DNA from: JASLDZ01 sp964235945
GTDB taxonomy: Bacteria; Pseudomonadota; Alphaproteobacteria; Caulobacterales; Caulobacteraceae
Direction of reading: 5' to 3'
Length of the DNA: 64,000 nucleotides
NCBI GenBank assembly: GCA_964235945.1
Contig: CAXSDV010000002.1
Coordinates: forward strand, 1-64,000
The notes under the pieces are model-generated. The model saw only the letters and a list, made by a program, of their open reading frames with translations. It was not told the DNA's origin and did not search any database. Below are positions 50,745-59,725 of this stretch, one piece after another. Positions within the stretch are counted from its first letter, which is position 1; every line of letters starts with the position of its first letter. Position numbers and translations under genes: made by a program.

Positions 50745-51673
50745 CGGGCGCCTTCCTCGCCGTCGACTGGGGCACCACGCACACGCGCGCCTGGGTGGTG
50801 GACGCGCACGGCCGCCCGGGGCCCCGGCGCGACCTGCCCCTGGGCGTGGCCAAGCTCGCCCCCGGCGAGGCGGCCGAACGCTTCCGCGCGGAGGTGCGTC
50901 CCGCCCTGGGCGCCCAGGGCCTGCCCGCCCTGCTGTGCGGCATGATCGGCTCCACCCTGGGCTGGCGCGAGGCGCCCTACCTCGACTGCCCGGCGGATGC
51001 GGCGGCGCTCGCGCGCGGCCTGCTGCGGGTCGAGGGCGAGGCCGCCCCCGTCGCCATCGCCCCCGGCCTGCGCTGCCGGCGCCCGGACATGGACGCCCCC
51101 GACGTCATGCGCGGCGAGGAGGTGCAGGTGATGGGCTGGATCGCCGCCGATCCGGCGAACGCCCGCGGCCGCCACCTCGTCTGCCATCCGGGCACCCACG
51201 CCAAGTGGGTGGAGGTGGTCGACGGGCGCGTGGTGCGCTTCGTCACCGCCATGACCGGCGAGCTGTACGACCTGCTCTCCAGCCACGGCGTGCTGCGCCA
51301 GCCGCCCGCGACCGGCGACGTCGGCGCGGACACCGGCTTTGAGACGGGCCTCCTCGCCGCCGGCGAGGGCGAGGCGCTGGCTTCGCGCCTGTTCACCGTG
51401 CGCTCGCGGGTCGTGGGCGGGGGCATGGATCCCGGCTCGGCGCGCGCCTATCTTTCAGGTCTGCTCATCGGGGCCGACGTGGCCGCCTCGCCGCGCTTGC
51501 TGGGCTTCGCGCCCGACACGCCCGTGGCGTTGGTGGGCGATCCGACGCTGACCGGCCTCTACGCCCGCGCCCTGCGCCGGCGCGGGGCGCCCGTGAGCGA
51601 GACTTCCGGCGATGCGGCGGTGCTGGCCGGCCTGCGCGCCCTGCACGCCGCCGACGCGGGAGCCGCACCATGA
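50741..51673 (+). CDS. dgoK: 2-dehydro-3-deoxygalactonokinase
   Basis: This 310-residue ASKHA-fold kinase phosphorylates 2-keto-3-deoxygalactonate with ATP. DgoK-type motifs are FLAVDWGTTHTRAWVV at the N-terminus (phosphate 1), CGMIGSTLGW, DVMRGEEVQVMGW, HLVCHPGTHAKWVEV and MTGELYDLLSSHGVL. GTG 50741 sits in a GTGA overlap with the GH43 gene, and the stop overlaps the dgoA start (ATGA). It is the second step of the De Ley-Doudoroff branch encoded here. Confidence is high. Confidence 0.94.
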   Translation: MTGAFLAVDWGTTHTRAWVVDAHGRPGPRRDLPLGVAKLAPGEAAERFRAEVRPALGAQGLPALLCGMIGSTLGWREAPYLDCPADAAALARGLLRVEGEAAPVAIAPGLRCRRPDMDAPDVMRGEEVQVMGWIAADPANARGRHLVCHPGTHAKWVEVVDGRVVRFVTAMTGELYDLLSSHGVLRQPPATGDVGADTGFETGLLAAGEGEALASRLFTVRSRVVGGGMDPGSARAYLSGLLIGADVAASPRLLGFAPDTPVALVGDPTLTGLYARALRRRGAPVSETSGDAAVLAGLRALHAADAGAAP

Positions 51674-52296
51674 AGTTCGAAGACGCCCTGGCCGAGACGC
51701 CCATCGTGGCCATCATCCGCGGGGTCGGGCCCGACGAGGCCGTGGCGGTGGGCGAAGCGCTCTTCGCCGCGGGGGTGCGGATCATCGAGGCGCCCATGAA
51801 CTCGCCCGACCCGCTCACCTCCATCCGCCGCCTGGCGCAGGCGTTCGAGGGGCGGGCGGTGGTCGGCGCGGGCACGGTGCTGACGCCGTCGGTGGTCGAC
51901 CAGGTGGCGGACGCGGGCGGCCGCATCCTGGTCTCCCCCGACACCCGGCCGGAGGTGATCGCGCGCGCCGTCGAGCGCGGGCTCACGCCGCTGCCGGGTT
52001 TCGGCACCGCCTCCGAAGCCCTGCGCGCCTACGACGCGGGGGCGCGTCACCTCAAGCTGTTCCCCGCCTCCACCTACGGCTACGGCCACGTGTCGGCGCT
52101 GAAGGCCATCCTGCCCAAGGACGCCGTCGTCATGGCGGTGGGCGGCGTCGGCCCCTCGGCCATGAGCGACTGGTGGGCGGCGGGGGTGCGCGGCTTCGGC
52201 CTGGGCGGCGACCTCTACAAGCCCGGTTTCACCCCCGACGAGGTGTTCACGCGGGCGCAGGCCGCCGTCGCCGCCGCTCGCGCCCTGGCCGGCTGA
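51670..52296 (+). CDS. dgoA: 2-dehydro-3-deoxy-6-phosphogalactonate aldolase
   Basis: This 208-residue class I aldolase splits 2-keto-3-deoxy-6-phosphogalactonate into pyruvate and glyceraldehyde 3-phosphate. The KDPG/KDPGal aldolase fold shows TPIVAIIRGV, Glu40 in RIIEAPMNSP, GAGTVL, LVSPDT and the Schiff-base Lys129 in RHLKLFPAS. EAPMNSP fits the galactonate rather than the gluconate enzymes. It overlaps the dgoK stop by four bases and is the last gene of the operon; the next gene converges on it 31 bases away. Confidence 0.94.
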   Translation: MKFEDALAETPIVAIIRGVGPDEAVAVGEALFAAGVRIIEAPMNSPDPLTSIRRLAQAFEGRAVVGAGTVLTPSVVDQVADAGGRILVSPDTRPEVIARAVERGLTPLPGFGTASEALRAYDAGARHLKLFPASTYGYGHVSALKAILPKDAVVMAVGGVGPSAMSDWWAAGVRGFGLGGDLYKPGFTPDEVFTRAQAAVAAARALAG

Positions 52297-52327
52297 ACGG
52301 CGTCCCGCCCGCGCAGCGTCGCCCGGC

Positions 52328-54310
52328 TCAGCGGCGCAGCCGCACCCCGACGCGCACGAGGCGGGGCGCGTCGTAGCTGTACACGCCGTCCGCGGTCTCG
52401 GCGGTGCGGATGTCGGCGTTCAGCACGTTGTCGGCGGCGACGAACAGGCTCAGCGCGGGCGTCAGAGCGTAGTCGGCGCGCAGGTCGACGGACACGTAGG
52501 GGCGCAACCGCAAGGTGTTCAGGTCGTCGTCGTAGCGCGTGCTCTCGTAGCGGGTGTCGACGGCCAGTTCGAGGGGGGCGACCGGGCGCCAGCGAGCCTC
52601 GGCCGTGGCCGTGAAGCGGGGGGTGAGCGCCGGGCGCAGGCCGTCCAACTGGGGAACCGCGTCGCCGCCGTCGACCTGCGAATGGGTGTAGGCCACCCCC
52701 GCGTTCAGCGTGACCCGGTCGTGCGCCAGCGGGACCTCGCCCTCGGCCTCCACGCCGGTGGCGTCCACCGCGCCCGCGTTCTGGCGCATGCGCAATATGC
52801 CGCCCGCCGCCACGAAGTCGGACACGCCGGCCAGCCCCGGGATGGCGAACGTGCCCGGGCCGCGGCCGAGGGTCACGTTGGTGATGGCGTCCTCCAGCCG
52901 GTTGCGGAACACCGTGGCCGACAGCGAGGCGCCGCCGAGGACGTAGTTGAACCCCGTCTCCACGCCGTACAGGCGCTCGGGCCGCAGGCCGGGATCGGCC
53001 TCGGTCAGGTTGTTTCCGACGCGGAAGGGGCGGTGCAGCTCGTTCAGCGTGGCGGGGCGGAAGCCCGCATAGCCCGCCGCCCGCCAGGCGAGGCCGCCGC
53101 CCAGCTCGCGGCGCAGGCCCAGGCGCCCGGTGGGCAGCACGCCGCTCTGGTCGCCCGGCCGGGTGTTCAGCGTGGTCGCGCCGGTGGCGCGCGCCAGCTC
53201 CACCCGTTCGGCGTCGAAGTCGGCCCACTCGTCCGCGCGCACGCCGCCGGTGACCAGCCACCGGCCGAGGGTGGCCGAGGCCTCGGTATAGACGCCCGCC
53301 ACCAGGGTCTCGCCGCCCGACTTGCGCGATTTCGCGAAGCCGGCGGCGGGCGTGTAGGTGAACAGCTCCCGGCTCTCGCCCGTGGCGCCGCGCACGTCGG
53401 CGCCCACCTCCAGGCTGAAGCGCTGCGTGGCGCGCCGCAGCGCCGCGTTCAGCCCCCAGCCGATGGCGGGGGTGGCGTACTGGATGTTGGCCGGAACCGA
53501 GGTGTTGCGCGCGTTCGAGACGGTGGCGGAGGCGTTGTAGAGGTCGGAGCCCGACCCCCAGCCCTGCAGCCGCCAGCCCCAGCTGTCGGCGGTGGGCTGG
53601 CGCGCCAGGGTCAGCGAGCCCCGCACGCCGCTGGCGCGGGAGGAGGCGTTGACCGCTCCGGCCCCGCGATCCTCCTCGTAGCCGTTCACCCGGGCGGAGA
53701 GCACGGCGGCGCCCACGTCCTGCTCGACGCGCCCGGCGGCGGTCCAGCTGTGCAGGTCTAGCGGCCGGTCGGCGGCCCCGCGGCCGTCGCGCACGGGGAT
53801 CCAGCCGCCGCTCTCCTGGCCGGCGGCGTCCAGGAAGATGCGCGTGCCCGGCCGCGGCTGTGCGCCCAGCGAGGCCTGGCCCTCGCGGAAACCGAGGTTT
53901 CCCGCGGACGCCTCGCCGCTCAGGCCGGACACGTCCTGCGGGCTGTCGAGCTGCACCACGCCCGTCAGGGCCCCCGCGCCGTAGGGGCCGGCCCCCGCGC
54001 CGCGCACCAGGCGCGCGTTCCCGATCGCGACGGACGGCAGCGCCGTCCAGATCACCCAGCCGCCGAACGGGTCGTTCTGCGGCACGCCGTCCAGCGTCAC
54101 CAGCGCCCGCGAAGCGCCGGAGCCCGCGATCGCGCGCAGGGACACGCCCTGGGTGGTGGGGTTGGCCCCGAGCGTGGAGGTGCGCCGGTAGAGCGAGAAG
54201 CCCGGGACCGACTTGAGCGCGCCGTCGAGCTCGGTGGCGTCCCGCAGCCGCTCGGGCGTCACGATCACCGTGGAGAAGGCGGCGTCTCCCGCCGGATCGG
54301 GCAGGCGCGC
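52328..54310 (-). CDS. TonB-dependent receptor, 5' end lost in assembly gap
   Basis: The visible 660 residues start inside the protein at AFSTVIVTPERLRDATELD, right at the N run. The plug (TTQGVSLRAIAGSGASRALV, LDGVPQNDPFGGW, RLVRGAGAGPYGAGALTGVV) and a full barrel ending RVGVRLRR are present. The signal peptide and TonB box would lie in the gap or just beyond. GASRALVTLDGVP is seen in cobalamin- and sugar-type receptors, but the ligand is unknown. An in-frame ATC/GTG at 54268 is not the real start. The frame is otherwise intact across its length. Confidence 0.87.
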   Translation of the reverse strand, partial: ARLPDPAGDAAFSTVIVTPERLRDATELDGALKSVPGFSLYRRTSTLGANPTTQGVSLRAIAGSGASRALVTLDGVPQNDPFGGWVIWTALPSVAIGNARLVRGAGAGPYGAGALTGVVQLDSPQDVSGLSGEASAGNLGFREGQASLGAQPRPGTRIFLDAAGQESGGWIPVRDGRGAADRPLDLHSWTAAGRVEQDVGAAVLSARVNGYEEDRGAGAVNASSRASGVRGSLTLARQPTADSWGWRLQGWGSGSDLYNASATVSNARNTSVPANIQYATPAIGWGLNAALRRATQRFSLEVGADVRGATGESRELFTYTPAAGFAKSRKSGGETLVAGVYTEASATLGRWLVTGGVRADEWADFDAERVELARATGATTLNTRPGDQSGVLPTGRLGLRRELGGGLAWRAAGYAGFRPATLNELHRPFRVGNNLTEADPGLRPERLYGVETGFNYVLGGASLSATVFRNRLEDAITNVTLGRGPGTFAIPGLAGVSDFVAAGGILRMRQNAGAVDATGVEAEGEVPLAHDRVTLNAGVAYTHSQVDGGDAVPQLDGLRPALTPRFTATAEARWRPVAPLELAVDTRYESTRYDDDLNTLRLRPYVSVDLRADYALTPALSLFVAADNVLNADIRTAETADGVYSYDAPRLVRVGVRLRR

Positions 54311-54410
54311 NNNNNNNNNNNNNNNNNNNNNNNNNNNNNNNNNNNNNNNNNNNNNNNNNNNNNNNNNNNNNNNNNNNNNNNNNNNNNNNNNNNNNNNNNN
54401 NNNNNNNNNN
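54311..54410. other. Assembly gap (100 N)
   Basis: Exactly 100 undefined bases mark a scaffold join of unknown true length. A short stem CGGGG-CGATCA-CCCCG lies directly at the right edge, and such GC-rich hairpins often stop sequencing. The gap removes the start of the receptor gene. Confidence 0.97.
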
Positions 54411-54586
54411 CGGGGCGATCACCCCGCGCCGCCGTGACCGGATCGCGTTCTGGGCGGGATGAAGCTGAAGAGGCGCACGGGCCCTCCTAACAGCGGACGG
54501 CGGCGTTGCGACGGTGAAATGAGGGTCATGCGTCGGCGCTCCGGTCGGGAGCCCGCGGGTTGGACCTCGGCGAAGGAGGAGGCATT

Positions 54587-56542
<1,956 letters not shown>

Positions 56543-56562
56543 GAACCGCGCAGCCCGGCGAC

Positions 56563-56584
56563 GGGGTCGGGGTCGGGGTCGGGG
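56563..56584 (+). repeat. G-quadruplex-type repeat (GGGGTC)3-GGGG
   Basis: Four runs of four guanines are separated by TC three times, in the 104-base gap between acs and the DUF2844 gene, starting 20 bases after the acs stop. This meets the classical four-tetrad quadruplex pattern on the plus (coding) strand, so the mRNA would carry it too. Confidence 0.75.
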
Positions 56585-56646
56585 CGCTCGGGCGGGCGCA
56601 TTCGCCGCTGAAATACAACGTCGCTTTCCTTAAGGGTCGTGCTGTT

Positions 56647-57177
56647 ATGAGGCGGGCGGCGTGGCGGATGGACGGCATGAGCGACGACGCGTGGGTGCAG
56701 GGCGGTGCGACGGGCGGCTCGAGGCGCAGGGCGCGCGCGGCGTTGCTGGCCGCCGGGCTCGTCGCGCTGGTGCAGGCGACCTCCGCCCAGGCGGGCCTGG
56801 GTTCCAGGATGGCGGGCGTGGAGGCGGACGGCGCGCACCTGCACGCCCGCAGGCGTTCCACCGCCTCGTCTTCGGGCGCGGTGCATGAACTCACGACGGC
56901 GGGCGGGGTGGTCAAGGAGTACGCCGCCGCCGACGGGGCGGTGTTCGCGGTCAGCTGGCGCGGCGCGGGTCGGCCCGACCTCAAACAACTGCTGGGAGAA
57001 CATTTCACCGCCTTCCAGGCCGACCAGTCCCGCTCCCGGCGACGCACGCGCCGGCCCGTCCTCTCGCGCCGGTCCGAACTCGTGGTCTACAGCGCGGGCC
57101 ACCCCGGGGCGTTCTGGGGCGTGGCCTACCTTCCCGACCGGCTCCCCGCCGGCTTCAACCCCCAGGACGTGCGCTAG
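56647..57177 (+). CDS. DUF2844-domain exported protein
   Basis: This 176-residue protein has an internal-looking signal segment (ARAALLAAGLVALVQATSAQAG, here split as ALLAAGLVALVQ and TSAQAG) and then the DUF2844 pattern: HELTTAGGVVKEYAAADG, VFAVSWRGAGRPDLKQLLGEHF and LVVYSAGHPGAFWGVAYLPDRLPAGFN. The middle is Arg-rich. ATG 56647 is the first start; an ATG at 56668 would shorten the N-terminus and fit a signal peptide better. It is followed after three bases by a DUF3443 gene, a pairing I know from other proteobacteria. The function is unknown. Confidence 0.78.
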   Translation: MRRAAWRMDGMSDDAWVQGGATGGSRRRARAALLAAGLVALVQATSAQAGLGSRMAGVEADGAHLHARRRSTASSSGAVHELTTAGGVVKEYAAADGAVFAVSWRGAGRPDLKQLLGEHFTAFQADQSRSRRRTRRPVLSRRSELVVYSAGHPGAFWGVAYLPDRLPAGFNPQDVR

Positions 57178-57180
57178 GCC

Positions 57181-58500
57181 ATGCGGCTTTCCCATCGCTT
57201 CGCCGCCCTCCTCGCCTGCATGGCGCTCGCAGCCTGCGGCGGGTCGGGGGGCGGTTCGACCTCCGCCTCCGCCACGGCTCCGGTCGCCCCGCCCGCGCCG
57301 GTCGTGACCCTGACGAACTTCACCCCGATCACGGTGGACGCGGGTCCGCCGGTCCTGGCCACCGGAACCGACCCGTTCATCTCCGACAACATCGGCTTCG
57401 TGTCCGTGACCATCTGCGCGCCCGGCGGCTCCGCCTGCCAGACCATCGACCACGTGGAGGTCGACACCGGCTCCGTCGGCCTGCGCGTCGTGCAGTCGGT
57501 GATCGACCCGGCCCTCCTGGCCGCCCTGCCCACCGAGACGAGCGCGCAGGGCAATCCCGTGGGCGAGTGCTACGGCTTCGTCGACGGCTACGTGTTCGGT
57601 TCCGTGCGCCAAGCCGACTTCAAGGTCGGCGGCGAGGCGGTGGCCTCCATGCCGTTCCAGGTGATCGGCGACGGGGGCGCCTTCTCCACGACGCCCGCTT
57701 CCTGCTCGTCCGGCGGCGGCAAGGCGCTCAACTCGGTGACGGCCTTCGGAGCCAACGGGATACTGGGCGTCGGGGTGACGACCACCGACTGCGGAGCGCT
57801 CTGCGCCGCCGGAGGCGTGGGCGCCTCGACCTATTACGACTGCCCCTCGAGCGGCTGCGGAGCGCCCACACCCCGCGCCGCCTCGAGCTCCGCCCCGTTC
57901 GAGCAGCTTCCCAACCCGGTCGCGGCCTTCGCCGTGGACAACAACGGCACGATGATCAGCCTGCCCGCGGTCTCGTCCGCGGGCCAGGCCAGCGTCACCG
58001 GCACGCTCTACTTCGGCATCGGAACCCAGACCAACAACGGCCTGGGCAACGCGACCCCCCTCGCCACGACTCCGTCCTCCAGCACGCTGGGCGCGGGCTT
58101 CGTGACGGCCTCCTACAAGGGGCAGGTGCTGAGCAACAGCTACATCGACAGCGGCACGAACCTGTTCCTGTTCTCGGACAGTTCGATTCCGCAATGCACG
58201 CAAGCGAACTTCGCCGGCTATTACTGCCCGGCCTCGCCGCTGACGATCAGCCCCACGGTTCAGGGGGTGAACGGTCAGGCGGTCTCCGCCGCGTTCCAGA
58301 TCACCCTCGCGACCTCGCTCTTCAAGCCGGGGCTGTCGGTCCTGCCCGGAGTGGGCGCCCAGGCGGAGGCGTTCGACAACCTCCAGCCCACGCCCAACAG
58401 CTTCACCTTCGGCCTGCCGTTCTTCTACGGGCGCAACGTCTACACCGCGCTCGAGGGCCGCAGCGCCGGCGGCTTCCCCGGTCCGTACATCGCGTTCTGA
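57181..58500 (+). CDS. DUF3443-domain lipoprotein with twin DTG/DSG signatures
   Basis: This 439-residue protein has a lipobox (ACMALAACGG, Cys about 19), a Gly/Ser-rich linker and one long beta-rich domain. Two segments stand out: HVEVDTGSVGLRVV at about 95-108 and SYIDSGTNLFLFS at about 320-332. Their order and wording recall the two catalytic Asp loops of pepsin-like aspartic proteases (DTGS and DTGT). Several Cys pairs suggest disulfides. It sits directly behind the DUF2844 gene and is followed by two hairpins. Pfam-style naming gives no function. A protease-like role is my inference. Confidence 0.82.
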   Translation: MRLSHRFAALLACMALAACGGSGGGSTSASATAPVAPPAPVVTLTNFTPITVDAGPPVLATGTDPFISDNIGFVSVTICAPGGSACQTIDHVEVDTGSVGLRVVQSVIDPALLAALPTETSAQGNPVGECYGFVDGYVFGSVRQADFKVGGEAVASMPFQVIGDGGAFSTTPASCSSGGGKALNSVTAFGANGILGVGVTTTDCGALCAAGGVGASTYYDCPSSGCGAPTPRAASSSAPFEQLPNPVAAFAVDNNGTMISLPAVSSAGQASVTGTLYFGIGTQTNNGLGNATPLATTPSSSTLGAGFVTASYKGQVLSNSYIDSGTNLFLFSDSSIPQCTQANFAGYYCPASPLTISPTVQGVNGQAVSAAFQITLATSLFKPGLSVLPGVGAQAEAFDNLQPTPNSFTFGLPFFYGRNVYTALEGRSAGGFPGPYIAF

Positions 58501-58509
58501 CCGGGGTTC

Positions 58510-58559
58510 GCCGCCTCGCCCCGGGGCGAGGCGGCGGGCCCCGCGCCGCGCGGCGCGGG
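58510..58559. terminator. Two tandem perfect hairpins between convergent genes
   Basis: GCCGCCTCGCCCC with its exact complement forms a 13-bp palindrome at 58510-58535. A second palindrome with 9-bp arms (CCCGCGCCG) and a 2-base centre follows at 58540-58559. They lie between the DUF3443 stop and the SDR stop. Confidence 0.65.
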
Positions 58560-58566
58560 CCGGACG

Positions 58567-59436
58567 TCAGCGGCTGATCAGGGGCTTGTCGATCTCGCCG
58601 TCGCGGGCGTGGCGGATCGGCAGGGTGAAGGCCGGCTCCTTCTTGAGGTGGTGCGGCACGTCGGCGCCCGGCATGCCGTGGGCCGGCGTCACCCCGCCGT
58701 CGGCCAGCCACAGGGCGCCCGTGACGAAGCTCGCCTCGTCCGAGGCCAGGAACGCCACCACGTTGGCCATCTCCTCGGTGGTGCCGCGCCGGCCTAAGGG
58801 GGCCGCGTCGACCACCGTCTTCTCCGTCTTGGCGTCCATCACGCCTTCGCCCTTGTGGGTCCAGGCGCTGGAGATCGCGCCCGGGCAGACGCAGTTGGCG
58901 CGCACGCCGTACTTGGCCTGCTCGCCGGCGACGCCCTTCATGAAAGCGTGGATGAAGCCCTTGGTGCCGCCGTAGGGCGCGAACATGGGCGTGCCGTTGA
59001 AGCCGGCCTCCGAGCCCGCGAACACGATGTTGCCGCCCGACTTCTTGAGGTGGGGCAGGGCGTGCTTGGTCATCAGGAAGGCCGAGCGCACGTTCATGCG
59101 CACCGTGTAGTCGAACCGCTCCACGTCGAACTCGTCGACCTCGGCCAGCTCCACCAACACGCCGGCGATGTTGGCCAGGATGTCGAGCCGGCCGAAGGCG
59201 TCCACCGCGGCCTGGACGCACGCCTGGGCGGTGGTCTCGTCGGACACGTCGCCCAGGTGCACGGCGGCGCGCCCGCCCATCTCCTTCACGATCACGTCGG
59301 CCACGTCCTGCACGGGGTCGTTCGGCAAGCCGGCCAGCAGTACGGCGGCGCCTTCGCGGGCGAACTTGAGGGCGGTCGCCTCGCCGATGCCGGAGCCCGC
59401 GCCCGTGACCAGGGCCACCTTGTTCTGCAAACGCAT
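58567..59436 (-). CDS. Classical short-chain dehydrogenase/reductase
   Basis: This 289-residue NAD(P)-dependent oxidoreductase has the cofactor motif TGAGSGIGEATAL (about 11-23), NIAGV, a Ser in FAGSEAGFNG and the active-site YGGTK. The end DGGVTPAHGM is followed by a tail of about 30 residues with HHLKKEPAF. The fold and length are standard, and the tail is longer than in most members. The substrate is not indicated by the neighbours (DUF3443 and an M13 peptidase). ATG 59436 is followed by RLQNKVALVTG, the usual start. Confidence 0.88.
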   Translation of the reverse strand: MRLQNKVALVTGAGSGIGEATALKFAREGAAVLLAGLPNDPVQDVADVIVKEMGGRAAVHLGDVSDETTAQACVQAAVDAFGRLDILANIAGVLVELAEVDEFDVERFDYTVRMNVRSAFLMTKHALPHLKKSGGNIVFAGSEAGFNGTPMFAPYGGTKGFIHAFMKGVAGEQAKYGVRANCVCPGAISSAWTHKGEGVMDAKTEKTVVDAAPLGRRGTTEEMANVVAFLASDEASFVTGALWLADGGVTPAHGMPGADVPHHLKKEPAFTLPIRHARDGEIDKPLISR

Positions 59437-59725
59437 GATCCAACTCCGCAGGTGAGACGGTCGCCACGACGACCCCGGGGGTCAACTCGCCGCGACGGAT
59501 CGGGTTCGCGCTCGCTGTGGGCGTTCGGCGGCCAAGCTCGGCGAGCGGATCGGACGGGTTTCGCGGGGCGCCCGCGCGCTGCAGCCCGCAGGGTCGTTGG
59601 GAGGGGGTGGAAGGCGGCCGGCGGATGGGCCAACCTCCACAATTCGCCGCCGCCTTTAACGTGGCGCGCCCGGTCGCGTGCGGCGTGCGTCATCACCGTC
59701 GTGTCGAACGGAGCCTGGGGGAACC

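Noticed and set aside
54411..54586. Cobalamin or other riboswitch before the gap-truncated receptor
   Set aside because: I looked for a B12-box-like sequence and did not find one; part of the leader is hidden in the gap.
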